DNA of 16,906 nt from an uncultured Eubacteriales bacterium (GTDB lineage Bacteria; Bacillota; Clostridia; Oscillospirales; CAG-382). The position numbers and the translations under genes are program-made. The stretch lies in the NCBI GenBank assembly GCA_900546385.1, contig URCT01000052.1, positions 1 through 16,906 of the forward strand. The letters run 5' to 3'. A model generated the notes under the pieces. It saw only the letters and a program-made list of their open reading frames with translations. It ran no database searches and was not told the DNA's origin. Positions within the stretch are counted from its first letter, which is position 1. The number at the start of each line of letters is the position of its first letter. This document shows positions 1 through 7,344 of this stretch, piece by piece.

Positions 1-27
1 ATACAAACGTTAAATTCTAATATTTTA

Positions 28-56
28 TTGACAAGCGCGCAAGAACGCGATATAAT
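28..56 (+). promoter_or_regulatory. Sigma-A-type promoter of the nusB operon
   Basis: TTGACA at 28-33, a 17-base spacer and TATAAT at 51-56 are a perfect match to the housekeeping consensus. The stretch just upstream is A/T-rich and could act as an UP element. Transcription would begin near 63, leaving a leader of about 43 bases before the nusB start. Confidence 0.85.
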
Positions 57-105
57 AAAACAGTAAGATTATTTTGGCATTTTTTGCAGTATACGGAGAT
101 TGATT

Positions 106-594
106 ATGACCAGACGACAGGCCAGAGAAGCAGCCTTATGCTTATTGTTCGACTACAGCTTTCACAGTGAAGAAGCTCCCGAGGAGCTGTTGGAGCTGTA
201 CCTTGAGAATTATTATGATGAAAAAGAAAAATGCATTCGTGCCGAGCTTCGCGAAAACAACTATTTCAGCAAGATCTATTTCGGCGTGATTTCCAACCTT
301 GCCGAAATTGACGGAATCATCGAGAAATGCTCCGAAAAATGGAGCAAAAAGCGCATTTCGCGCATTTCGGTATCGGTGCTTCGCATCGCCATTTACGAAA
401 TGCTGTATATGGAAGATATTCCGGTGGAGGTTTCCATTAACGAAGCCGTGGAGCTTGCCAAACGCTTTGACACCGAAGACAGCTACACCTTCGTCAACGG
501 AGTTTTGGGTGCGGCGGAAAAGCTGTTGAGAACAGATGTCCGCGAAACGTCGGATACCGAAAACAAAGCCGCATCGACCGAGCCGGAAGCATGA
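106..594 (+). CDS. nusB: Transcription antitermination factor NusB
   Basis: NusB binds boxA RNA together with S10 (NusE) and supports antitermination of rRNA operons. The 162-residue product has the typical N-terminal helix (TRRQAREAALCLLFD, residues 2-16). The family C-terminal signature is also present: VSINEAVELAKRF at 109-121 and YTFVNGVLG at 127-135. A short acidic, low-complexity tail (about 141-162) follows. ATG at 106 is chosen over the in-frame TTG at 100 because CGGAG at 94-98 lies 7 bases upstream of ATG but only one base from TTG. The stop overlaps the next start (ATGA, 591-594), so translation is probably coupled. It is the first gene of the operon and lies directly behind a consensus promoter. 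Confidence 0.95.
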   Translation: MTRRQAREAALCLLFDYSFHSEEAPEELLELYLENYYDEKEKCIRAELRENNYFSKIYFGVISNLAEIDGIIEKCSEKWSKKRISRISVSVLRIAIYEMLYMEDIPVEVSINEAVELAKRFDTEDSYTFVNGVLGAAEKLLRTDVRETSDTENKAASTEPEA

Positions 595-1568
595 ACGGTA
601 CACCGCTCTATTTAGGTATCGATACCAGCAACTATACGACAAGCCTTGCGCTCTGCTCCGACGGAAACGTGCTGAAAAGCGTCCGCCGGCTGCTGCCGGT
701 TGGTGAAAAGGCGTGCGGTTTGCGGCAAAGCGATGCGGTCTTTCTGCACACAAAGGCACTTCCGGAGCTTGCCGAAGAGCTGTTTTGCGACACCGCCTAC
801 CACGCTTGCGACCTTGCCGCTGTCGGTGTTTCGGCATCTCCGCGCGACGCACAAGGCTCCTATATGCCCTGCTTTCTTGCAGGCATTTCTTTTGCGTCCG
901 CGGTGGCACTCTCAAAAGGGCTTCCGTTATTCCGCTTTTCGCATCAGGCAGGCCACGTCATGGCGGCCATCGCCTCCTGCGGTACGCCGGAACGCTTTAA
1001 GCAGGATTTTCTTTCGTTTCATGTATCCGGCGGAACGACCGAGGCACTGTTTGTACAGCATACCGGAAATCCGTTTTCGTTTCGCATTGTCGGCGGCACC
1101 AATGACGCAAACGCCGGTCAGATCATCGACCGCGCCGGTGTGCTGATCAATCTGCCGTTTCCCTGCGGAAAGGCTTTGGACGAGCTGTCGCAGCGGTCGC
1201 AGAAAAAGCTGCCATATGGTGCAGTAAAAATGAAAGGCGCCTATTTTTCTCTTTCCGGACTGCAAAACAAAGTTGAAGCATATCTTGCCTCCGGCGAAGA
1301 GCCGTGCGACTGTGCGGCATTTCTTTTCGGAAGCATTGCGCGGATGCTCACAAAATCGGTGGAAGCACTGCGTGAAAGCTATGGAAATCTGCCGGTGCTG
1401 TTTGCCGGCGGCGTGATGTCCAATTCACTCATTCGCGCACAGTTAGGAAAGCTTGCGGATGTGCATTTCGCTTCCCGTGAGCTGTCGAGCGACAATGCCT
1501 GCGGCACGGCTTTGTTATGCGAAAAAGCCTTCGAAAATAAGGCCTATCATGATCCTTGCCGGTCTTAA
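591..1568 (+). CDS. TsaD/Kae1-family (peptidase M22-like) paralogue
   Basis: This 325-residue protein belongs to the ASKHA-fold TsaD/Kae1/Gcp family, whose main member makes the threonylcarbamoyl-adenosine modification of tRNA. Visible family features are the N-terminal phosphate loop LGIDTSNYTTS (8-18), the HxxxH metal ligands in SHQAGH (H118, H122), the SGG nucleotide loop (146-148), GGTNDANAGQIIDRAG (168-183), FAGGVMSN (271-278) and the late metal-ligand Asp in SSDNACG (D301). True TsaD usually reads SGGHTE; here the motif is SGGTTE, and the central region is divergent. I therefore read it as the paralogue that sits between nusB and xseA in some Clostridia, not the tRNA enzyme itself. The substrate is unknown. 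Its start overlaps the nusB stop by 4 bases, and xseA follows after 17 bases. Confidence 0.85.
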   Translation: MNGTPLYLGIDTSNYTTSLALCSDGNVLKSVRRLLPVGEKACGLRQSDAVFLHTKALPELAEELFCDTAYHACDLAAVGVSASPRDAQGSYMPCFLAGISFASAVALSKGLPLFRFSHQAGHVMAAIASCGTPERFKQDFLSFHVSGGTTEALFVQHTGNPFSFRIVGGTNDANAGQIIDRAGVLINLPFPCGKALDELSQRSQKKLPYGAVKMKGAYFSLSGLQNKVEAYLASGEEPCDCAAFLFGSIARMLTKSVEALRESYGNLPVLFAGGVMSNSLIRAQLGKLADVHFASRELSSDNACGTALLCEKAFENKAYHDPCRS

Positions 1569-1585
1569 CGGAGAGGAGTGTTTGT

Positions 1586-2806
1586 TTGAACCCCAGTATC
1601 CCGATTTTAAGCGTCAGCCAACTCAACGACTATGTCAAGGGCTTGATCGACGCTTCAACATTTTTGTCCCGTGTGCATATTCGCGGTGAAATCACCAACT
1701 TCACGAACCACTATAAGACCGGGCATTTTTATTTCACCTTAAAAGACGACCGCTCGCTGTTGAAAGTGGTTATGTTTGCGTCCAACGCCTCCAAAATCCG
1801 CTTTACGCCCGAAAACAATATGGAGGTGCTTGTCACAGGCCGCATTTCCGTTTTTCCGCGCGACGGTGTATATCAGCTATACGCCGAAAGCATGGAGCCT
1901 CTCGGAAAAGGCGCGCTGTATGCGGCTTTTGAACAGCTAAAGGCGCGTTTGGAAGCCAAAGGCTATTTTGATCCCGCACACAAAAAGCCATTACCGCCGT
2001 TTCCGAAGAAGATCGGCATTATCACCTCGCCCATCGGCGCGGCGGTGGCCGATATGAAAAACATTCTCTCGCGCCGCTATCCGCTCATCGAAATTGTCAT
2101 CTATCCGGCACTTGTGCAGGGCGAAGGCGCACCGCAGGACCTCTGCCGCGGTTTGGAATATTTTGACGCGTGCGGTGATATTGACATCATCCTTCTCGGC
2201 CGCGGCGGCGGATCGTTAGAGGATTTATGGGCCTTTAACGATGAACGCTTGGCGCGTGCGATATACCAGTGCCGCACGCCGGTTATATCCGCTGTCGGGC
2301 ACGAAACGGATTTCACCATCTGTGACTTTGTGGCGGATTTACGTGCACCGACACCGTCTGCCGCCGCAGAACTCGCCGTTCCGGAAAAGAACGACCTTTT
2401 GGCGGCCTTGGAAGCGTATTCGGTCCGACTGCAAAACGCCGCACATCGCTTAACCGAGCGAAAACGCGATGCTCTTGCGGCGCTTTCCGGCAAAAAATGC
2501 TTTACGTCTCCGCTCTATCTCACAGAGCGGTTAAATGACGAATTAGCCGCCCTTGACAGGCGCATTTCCGTAAGCACGGAACACAAGCTTGCTTCCGACA
2601 AACAGCGTCTTGCCGCCGTTTCTGCGCGGCTGGCCGCACTCAACCCCATGAATGTTCTTGCGCGCGGTTATGCGGCTGTTTTTGATGAGAACCGCAACGT
2701 CATCGACACCGTTCAAAAAGTCTCGGTGCAGGACAAATTAACGCTTTCGCTTTCCGACGGCACCTTAGATGTTACGGTAGAGGCCGTCCGCAAAGCATCT
2801 GATTGA
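1586..2806 (+). CDS. xseA: Exodeoxyribonuclease VII large subunit
   Basis: XseA is the catalytic subunit of exonuclease VII, which degrades single-stranded DNA in both directions together with several XseB subunits. The 406-residue product has an N-terminal OB fold (about 6-105, with TGHFYFTLKDD at 45-55). The nuclease core follows, with GIITSP (144-149), LGRGGGSLEDLWAFNDE (204-220) and SAVGHETDFTICDFVADLRA (235-254), then APTPSAAAELA. A helical C-terminal region ends near DGTLDV. The length is normal for the family. I choose TTG at 1586 because GAGAGGAG (1571-1578) lies 7 bases upstream. The longer in-frame start at 1556 would fall inside the preceding gene and adds ten non-conserved residues. 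xseB follows after 15 bases. Confidence 0.96.
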   Translation: MNPSIPILSVSQLNDYVKGLIDASTFLSRVHIRGEITNFTNHYKTGHFYFTLKDDRSLLKVVMFASNASKIRFTPENNMEVLVTGRISVFPRDGVYQLYAESMEPLGKGALYAAFEQLKARLEAKGYFDPAHKKPLPPFPKKIGIITSPIGAAVADMKNILSRRYPLIEIVIYPALVQGEGAPQDLCRGLEYFDACGDIDIILLGRGGGSLEDLWAFNDERLARAIYQCRTPVISAVGHETDFTICDFVADLRAPTPSAAAELAVPEKNDLLAALEAYSVRLQNAAHRLTERKRDALAALSGKKCFTSPLYLTERLNDELAALDRRISVSTEHKLASDKQRLAAVSARLAALNPMNVLARGYAAVFDENRNVIDTVQKVSVQDKLTLSLSDGTLDVTVEAVRKASD

Positions 2807-2821
2807 TAAAGGAGAACCGCT

Positions 2822-3046
2822 ATGCCAGCTAAAAAGAATCCTGAAGCCGCTGTTGAAAAGAAGGAGCTTTCGTTTGAAGAATCGCTTGCACGTTTGACGC
2901 GTATTGCCGAGATTTTGGAAAACGAGACGCCGTCTCTCGAGCAAGCTCTCTCGCTCTATGAAGAAGGTGCGGCACTGCTCAAAAACAGCACGCAAAAGCT
3001 GAAAGATGCCGAAACAAAAATCACACTGCTTACCAAAGACGCATAA
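2822..3046 (+). CDS. xseB: Exodeoxyribonuclease VII small subunit
   Basis: This is the small helical subunit that assembles on XseA to make active exonuclease VII. The 74-residue product carries the family pattern LSFEESLARLTRIAEILEN (16-34), then ETPSLEQALSLYEEGAALL (35-53), a two-helix hairpin. It ends in a short Lys-rich helix. AAAGGAG at 2808-2814 lies 7 bases before the ATG. It lies directly after xseA in the same operon, as expected for subunits that must be balanced. The first ~14 residues are Lys/Ala-rich and probably flexible. Confidence 0.95.
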   Translation: MPAKKNPEAAVEKKELSFEESLARLTRIAEILENETPSLEQALSLYEEGAALLKNSTQKLKDAETKITLLTKDA

Positions 3047-3080
3047 CGACAGAACTGCTTGCAGAAAGGCTTTTATAACC

Positions 3081-4025
3081 ATGACTTCTCCCAATACGAC
3101 CCAATCTTTTGAACTGTTAAATGAAAAACTGCATACCGCCGCGCTTCTTACGGAAAACTATCTGAAAACACGCATGGACATGGTTTTCCGCAACCCATCA
3201 ACCGCAAGCGCACAAGACGCGGTTCGTCCGCTTTTCGATTCGTTTGCATACAGCCTATTTGCCGGCGGCAAACGCCTGCGGCCGTTTTTGGTTCTTGAAT
3301 TCTGCAAGCTTTGCGGCGGTGAAGCCGAAAAAGCACTGCCCTTTGCGGCTGCCATTGAAATGGTGCACACCTTTTCGCTTATTCACGACGATTTGCCGTG
3401 CATGGACAACGATGATCTCCGCCGCGGCAAACCGACCAACCACAAGGTATTCGGAGAAGCGTGCGCACTGCTTGCCGGCGACGCTTTAGCGTTTTATGCG
3501 CTTGAAACGGCCGCCGATTGCGACCTTCCGGCACAGACAAAGTTAAGCGCCGTACAGCTGCTCACGCGCGGTGCCGGTGTTTGCGGTATGATCGCCGGTC
3601 AACAGATCGATATGTGGGCGGAAACGCATCCATGCGATACAGAAATGCTGACGCTGCTGCAGGAAAAAAAGACCGGCGCGCTCTTTGAAACAGCCGTGCT
3701 TCTCGGCTGTCTTGCCGCAGGCGTTCCGGAAGACAGTGACAAAGCGCGTTTTGCCAAGGACTATGCGAAGCATATCGGCCTTGCCTTTCAGATCACCGAT
3801 GATTTGCTCGACGAATGCGGCGATGCCGCGCTTTTGGGCAAAAACACCGGCAGTGACAAACAAAACGGAAAAACCACGTTTGTCTCGCTTCTCGGCATTG
3901 AGGGTGCGAAAGAACGTGCCGCCAAAGAAGCAGCTCTCGCCGTGCAGGCATTAGATACGTTTGAAACAGCGGACACGGGCGTTTTATCTGCTTTGGCTGA
4001 CTACATACTTTGCAGAAAAAACTGA
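3081..4025 (+). CDS. ispA: Farnesyl/geranyl diphosphate synthase (polyprenyl synthetase)
   Basis: The enzyme condenses isopentenyl diphosphate with dimethylallyl or geranyl diphosphate to make the short prenyl chains used for undecaprenyl lipid and quinone synthesis. The 314-residue protein has GGKRLRP (62-68) and the first Asp-rich motif DDLPCMDNDDLRRGKPT (103-119), with the two-residue insertion of bacterial type II farnesyl synthases. It also has GQQIDM (173-178), KKTGALFE (196-203) and the second Asp-rich motif QITDDLLDECGD (237-248). ATG at 3081 is chosen because GAAAGG (3064-3069) precedes it and the homologous part begins soon after. Upstream in-frame starts lie inside xseB. Chain length (C15 or C20) cannot be settled from motifs alone. 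It is the fifth gene of the operon. Confidence 0.93.
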   Translation: MTSPNTTQSFELLNEKLHTAALLTENYLKTRMDMVFRNPSTASAQDAVRPLFDSFAYSLFAGGKRLRPFLVLEFCKLCGGEAEKALPFAAAIEMVHTFSLIHDDLPCMDNDDLRRGKPTNHKVFGEACALLAGDALAFYALETAADCDLPAQTKLSAVQLLTRGAGVCGMIAGQQIDMWAETHPCDTEMLTLLQEKKTGALFETAVLLGCLAAGVPEDSDKARFAKDYAKHIGLAFQITDDLLDECGDAALLGKNTGSDKQNGKTTFVSLLGIEGAKERAAKEAALAVQALDTFETADTGVLSALADYILCRKN

Positions 4026-4052
4026 TCTTTTGATTTTTTTGATGAAACGGAT

Positions 4053-4523
4053 GTGTATAGCTTTATGTATTCTCTTGCGGCTCTCGGCTCGAATTTCCCG
4101 TTGATGATGGCCTTTTGTGCCTGGTTTACGGCACAGCTTATCAAATTTATTCTTACGTTCTTCGTGTGCCGCGAAAATCTGACGGCAAAAACGCTTCTTT
4201 CCTCCGGCGGTATGCCCTCCTCACATACGGCAACCGTTTGTGCTTTAAGCACATCGGTAGCCATTCTCGAAGGCCTTGCTTCCCCGCTTTTCGCCGCCTG
4301 TGTGGTTCTCAGCTTTATTGTCATGTATGACGCGATGGGCGTGCGCCGCAGTGCAGGCGAACAGGCAAAAACGCTCAATCAGATCATTTCGCACCTGTTT
4401 TCGGAAAACCAGATTCCGATCGATATGACGGTACGCGAAATATTCGGACACACGCCGTTCCAGGTGCTTATGGGTGCGCTTTTGGGCATCGCTCTGCCGT
4501 TGGTTTTCCGCGTTGTTTTCTAG
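4053..4523 (+). CDS. Divergent PAP2 (DUF212, YuiD-like) membrane protein
   Basis: This 156-residue membrane protein belongs to the divergent PAP2 family represented by B. subtilis YuiD. GGMPSSHTA (52-60), YDAMGVRRSAGEQAKTLN (92-109) and GHTPFQVLMGALLGI (132-146) are diagnostic. There are about four hydrophobic segments (near 12-38, 59-73, 76-93 and 136-155). The motifs resemble the phosphatase signatures of PAP2 enzymes, so a lipid-phosphate role near ispA products is conceivable but unproven. The start is uncertain: GTG at 4053 (weak GAAACGG just upstream) or ATG at 4065. It follows ispA by 27 bases and is probably the last gene of the operon. I see no convincing intrinsic terminator in the 113 bases before the tRNA gene. 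Confidence 0.9.
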   Translation: MYSFMYSLAALGSNFPLMMAFCAWFTAQLIKFILTFFVCRENLTAKTLLSSGGMPSSHTATVCALSTSVAILEGLASPLFAACVVLSFIVMYDAMGVRRSAGEQAKTLNQIISHLFSENQIPIDMTVREIFGHTPFQVLMGALLGIALPLVFRVVF

Positions 4524-4589
4524 TTTTTTCGCTTAAGACACGCCGTTTAATAACAATTTGAAAATATTATGTTGATTTGAAAAAAAGTC

Positions 4590-4618
4590 TTGCATTTTTC
4601 AAAAAAATATGCTATACT
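4590..4618 (+). promoter_or_regulatory. Promoter of the tRNA-Leu gene
   Basis: TTGCAT (4590-4595), a 17-base spacer and TATACT (4613-4618) precede the tRNA by 18 bases. A TG dinucleotide one base before the -10 box makes it an extended -10 promoter. Confidence 0.75.
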
Positions 4619-4636
4619 GCATTTGTTGTTAAACAA

Positions 4637-4723
4637 GCCGGAATGATGGAATTGGCAGACGTGCTGGACTCAAAATCCAGTGGTGGCGACACCGTGCGGG
4701 TTCGACCCCCGCTTCCGGCACCA
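4637..4723 (+). tRNA. tRNA-Leu (anticodon CAA)
   Basis: An 87-base class II tRNA. Acceptor strands are GCCGGAA (4637-4643) and TTCCGGC (4713-4719), followed by discriminator A and an encoded CCA. The anticodon stem CTGGA/TCCAG encloses loop CTCAAAA, giving anticodon CAA, which reads the leucine codon UUG. The long variable arm folds as GGTG-GCGA-CACC, and the T arm is GCGGG-TTCGACC-CCCGC. The long variable arm and the anticodon both fit leucine. Confidence 0.96.
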
Positions 4724-4726
4724 AAC

Positions 4727-4757
4727 GAAAATCCTGCACATTTGTGCAGGATTTTTT
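4727..4757 (+). terminator. Rho-independent terminator after tRNA-Leu
   Basis: Stem ATCCTGCAC (4731-4739) and GTGCAGGAT (4744-4752), with loop ATTT, is followed by five T residues. It is flanked by an upstream A-tract that can extend the stem. It lies 3 bases after the encoded CCA. Confidence 0.88.
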
Positions 4758-4812
4758 ACATCGTACAAGCTTACAAAAATTGCATTCAGTTTACTTTTCG
4801 GAGAGCGATGAA

Positions 4813-7254
4813 ATGAACCGAACCATCAACACCCAAGTGGTCTATCTTCCGCAAAAACTGCAAAACGCACTCGAAAACATCAAAACGTATTCTCTGACAG
4901 TTTTGGAAGCGCCGTCCGGTTTCGGAAAAACGACGGCTTTGGAGGCTTTTTTCGAGCAAAAAGACTTTGCCGCTGTGCCGGTTTTTAAGCATACGTTTTT
5001 TTCGGATTCCCTTGCGGAATACTGGCAATGGTTTTGCAAAACGCTTTCCGACATTGACCCATTCAATGCGACAGCTTTGCGCGGCGTTCAAACGCCGTGT
5101 GCCGATAACATGGCATTTCTTCATGAAATGCTTAGCGACGTGGAGTGTCCGAGCGAAGCCTACATCGTTTTTGACAACCTTTGTGCGCCGGAAAGCACAA
5201 TCGAAACGCTCATCACAGCATTATCCTGCAATCTGCCGCAGCAGCTGCACATTGTTCTTTCGGTGCAGGCTGTCGGCACCGGCAGTAATCTTGCCATCGC
5301 CGCCAGCGGAAAAGCTTTTTTTCTCGATGCTTCCGATTTTGCCTTTTCCGAAAAAGACTGTCAAGCCTATTTTGCCGCGGCAGGCTTAATCCTCACGCCA
5401 AGCGAAACCGAAGAGCTGTATGCCATCACCGGCGGCTGGATCTTTGCGGTGTATTTGCAGCTGCTCTTTTTCGCCAAAAACAGACGCTTTGAGAAAGGCA
5501 TTCTGAATAACCTCATCGAAAAGGCTTTTTTCAGCCGCTTAACACAAACCGAAAAAGCCTTCTACTTAGCTCTTACGCCGTTAAACAGCTTTACGGTGCG
5601 GCAGGCGGTCGATATCGGCGGCTGTGACACCGATTTTGTTCATACACACCTTTGCGGCGGCTTTATCCACTATGACAGCAAAAAATCCTTTTACTATTTT
5701 CACAATCTCCTGCACGAATACCTTAGGGAGGTTTTTGATTGCCTGGATAAGCCGCTGAAGCGTCGGTATTACCAAACCGCAGCCGCATGGGAGGAGCAAT
5801 ACGGCGAAAAAATCAACGCCATTCGTTTATACTATCTTGCGGAAGATTATGAGCGTATTTTTTCCATGCCGCATACAAGCTACGACCTTTCCGACATCGG
5901 CGATGCCAACACACGGACAATGATTTTCGATATATTGGACAAGACGCCGTATGAGGTAAAGCTGTGTCACTGCGAGAGCATGGTGCCGCTTGCGTTCATT
6001 TTATTCTGCATCGGCGAAATTCCGAAATTAGTGGAGACGATCGAAGAGATTCGCGTCTTAGTCGAGCAAAGTACGCTTCCCGAAGCCCGGAAAAAGGCGG
6101 TTTTAGGTGAAACGGAGCTGTTGCTCTCGTTTACCGCCTTTAACGATATTGCCGCCATGAGCCGTTACCACCGCAAAGCCTTAGAGCTTTTAGGTGGAAA
6201 AGAAAGCTTTATTCATTTGCGCAGCACCTGGACCTTCGGTTCACCGTCGATTGTATGTTTATATCACCGCACACCCGGCAGCCTTCAACACGAAACCGCT
6301 CTGATGGACGAATGTATGCCGGTCTATTACACGCTTACCGGCGGCCACGGAAGTGGTTCGGAATACGCCATGCGAGCTGAAGCTCTGTATTTATGCGGCA
6401 GCTTCGACGAAGCCGAAAAAAACGCGCATCGTGCTATATTTGAAGCACAGAGCAAGAAGCAAAACAGTGTTGTGCAAAGCGCAAAATTTGTGCTTGCCGC
6501 CATTACCCTTGCGCAAGGCAATGCGGAAAAGCTGTTTGACACGCTGATATCCCTTTCGGAAAGCGCGGACAACGAAGAGGATATGTGCCGCTACACACTT
6601 GATTTGATTTTCGGCTATATTTATGCGTTTTCGCACCGTACCGACAAGGTTTGCGCATGGTTGGCGGACGGCGATATAACCGAAACGCGGCTTGCCGCCA
6701 TGACGATTCCGTTCGCGCAGATCGTATACGCCAAAGTGCTTTTGGAGCGCAAAGAATATCTGAAGCTGTTGGCATACTGTCCGTTTGCGCGCGGCTGCGC
6801 CGAAGCCGGGCACACAGTTCTGCCGCAAATCTACTTTTATGTGTTTGAAGCCTGCGCCTCTACGGCTCTCGGTGACAGCACAGCTGCCGAAGAAGCTCTC
6901 AAAAAAGCCTTTGCGCTGTCTCGTGACGATGAAATCGTGATGCCCTTTGCACAGTGCTTTTCCGGCATAGAGCCGCTTTTGGAAGCGTTTCCGGAGGATG
7001 AAATGCTTCGAAATATCCGGCAAAGGGGTGCAGATTTTGAAAAGGCCATGACACAAATCGGCTCAGGCAAAGCCAAGCTTTCACCGCGTGAAGCGGAAGT
7101 TGCGGAACTGATCCGTCAAGGCTTTACCAACAAGCAGATTGCCGCACGGTTATACATATCGCTTTCGACCGTCAAAATGACGGTCAGCAACATTTTCGAA
7201 AAAACCGGCGTCAAGTCGCGCGCCCAGCTTTCCGATATTTTTCCAAATAAATAG
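4813..7254 (+). CDS. MalT-like STAND ATPase regulator with LuxR-type HTH
   Basis: A large single-chain transcription regulator of 813 residues. The N-terminal NTPase has a Walker A loop APSGFGKTT (33-41) and a Walker B-like strand YIVFDN (117-122). An ITGGW motif (205-209) marks the winged-helix end of the STAND module. A long alpha-helical, TPR-like sensor region follows (about 340-730). The C-terminus (756-810) is a clear LuxR HTH, with LSPREAEVAELIRQGFTNKQ (756-775) and STVKMTVSNIF (785-795). In MalT-type proteins the middle region senses a ligand and ATP drives oligomerisation on DNA. The ligand here is unknown. The Walker B position after D is N, where MalT-like proteins often have a second D. 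GGAGAG at 4800-4805 lies 7 bases before ATG 4813. I see no convincing promoter in the short gap after the tRNA terminator. The next gene downstream, a giant exported protein on the same strand, is the obvious candidate target (inference). Confidence 0.9.
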   Translation: MNRTINTQVVYLPQKLQNALENIKTYSLTVLEAPSGFGKTTALEAFFEQKDFAAVPVFKHTFFSDSLAEYWQWFCKTLSDIDPFNATALRGVQTPCADNMAFLHEMLSDVECPSEAYIVFDNLCAPESTIETLITALSCNLPQQLHIVLSVQAVGTGSNLAIAASGKAFFLDASDFAFSEKDCQAYFAAAGLILTPSETEELYAITGGWIFAVYLQLLFFAKNRRFEKGILNNLIEKAFFSRLTQTEKAFYLALTPLNSFTVRQAVDIGGCDTDFVHTHLCGGFIHYDSKKSFYYFHNLLHEYLREVFDCLDKPLKRRYYQTAAAWEEQYGEKINAIRLYYLAEDYERIFSMPHTSYDLSDIGDANTRTMIFDILDKTPYEVKLCHCESMVPLAFILFCIGEIPKLVETIEEIRVLVEQSTLPEARKKAVLGETELLLSFTAFNDIAAMSRYHRKALELLGGKESFIHLRSTWTFGSPSIVCLYHRTPGSLQHETALMDECMPVYYTLTGGHGSGSEYAMRAEALYLCGSFDEAEKNAHRAIFEAQSKKQNSVVQSAKFVLAAITLAQGNAEKLFDTLISLSESADNEEDMCRYTLDLIFGYIYAFSHRTDKVCAWLADGDITETRLAAMTIPFAQIVYAKVLLERKEYLKLLAYCPFARGCAEAGHTVLPQIYFYVFEACASTALGDSTAAEEALKKAFALSRDDEIVMPFAQCFSGIEPLLEAFPEDEMLRNIRQRGADFEKAMTQIGSGKAKLSPREAEVAELIRQGFTNKQIAARLYISLSTVKMTVSNIFEKTGVKSRAQLSDIFPNK

Positions 7255-7266
7255 CCACTGGCCAAA

Positions 7267-7294
7267 TTGACATTTTTCTCTCTTCTGATATAAT
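7267..7294 (+). promoter_or_regulatory. Strong sigma-A promoter of the giant secreted protein
   Basis: TTGACA (7267-7272), a 16-base spacer and TATAAT (7289-7294) match consensus in both hexamers. A TG one base before the -10 box adds an extended -10 element. Transcription would start near 7301, leaving about 44 leader bases. GGGAG (7333-7337) then precedes the ATG by 7 bases. Confidence 0.8.
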
Positions 7295-7344
7295 GATAGT
7301 ATAACGCACCAGCGTTTATCGTTCTATCCGAAGGGAGAATTTTT

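Noticed and set aside
142..915. A 257-codon minus-strand frame opposite nusB and the TsaD-like gene
   Set aside because: It is Arg/Phe/Cys-rich, antisense to two well-supported genes, and has no recognisable motif or start signal.
4577..4816. A 79-codon plus-strand frame over the tRNA-Leu gene
   Set aside because: It runs through the whole tRNA and its terminator, with no ribosome binding site. The codons are just the tRNA sequence read in frame.
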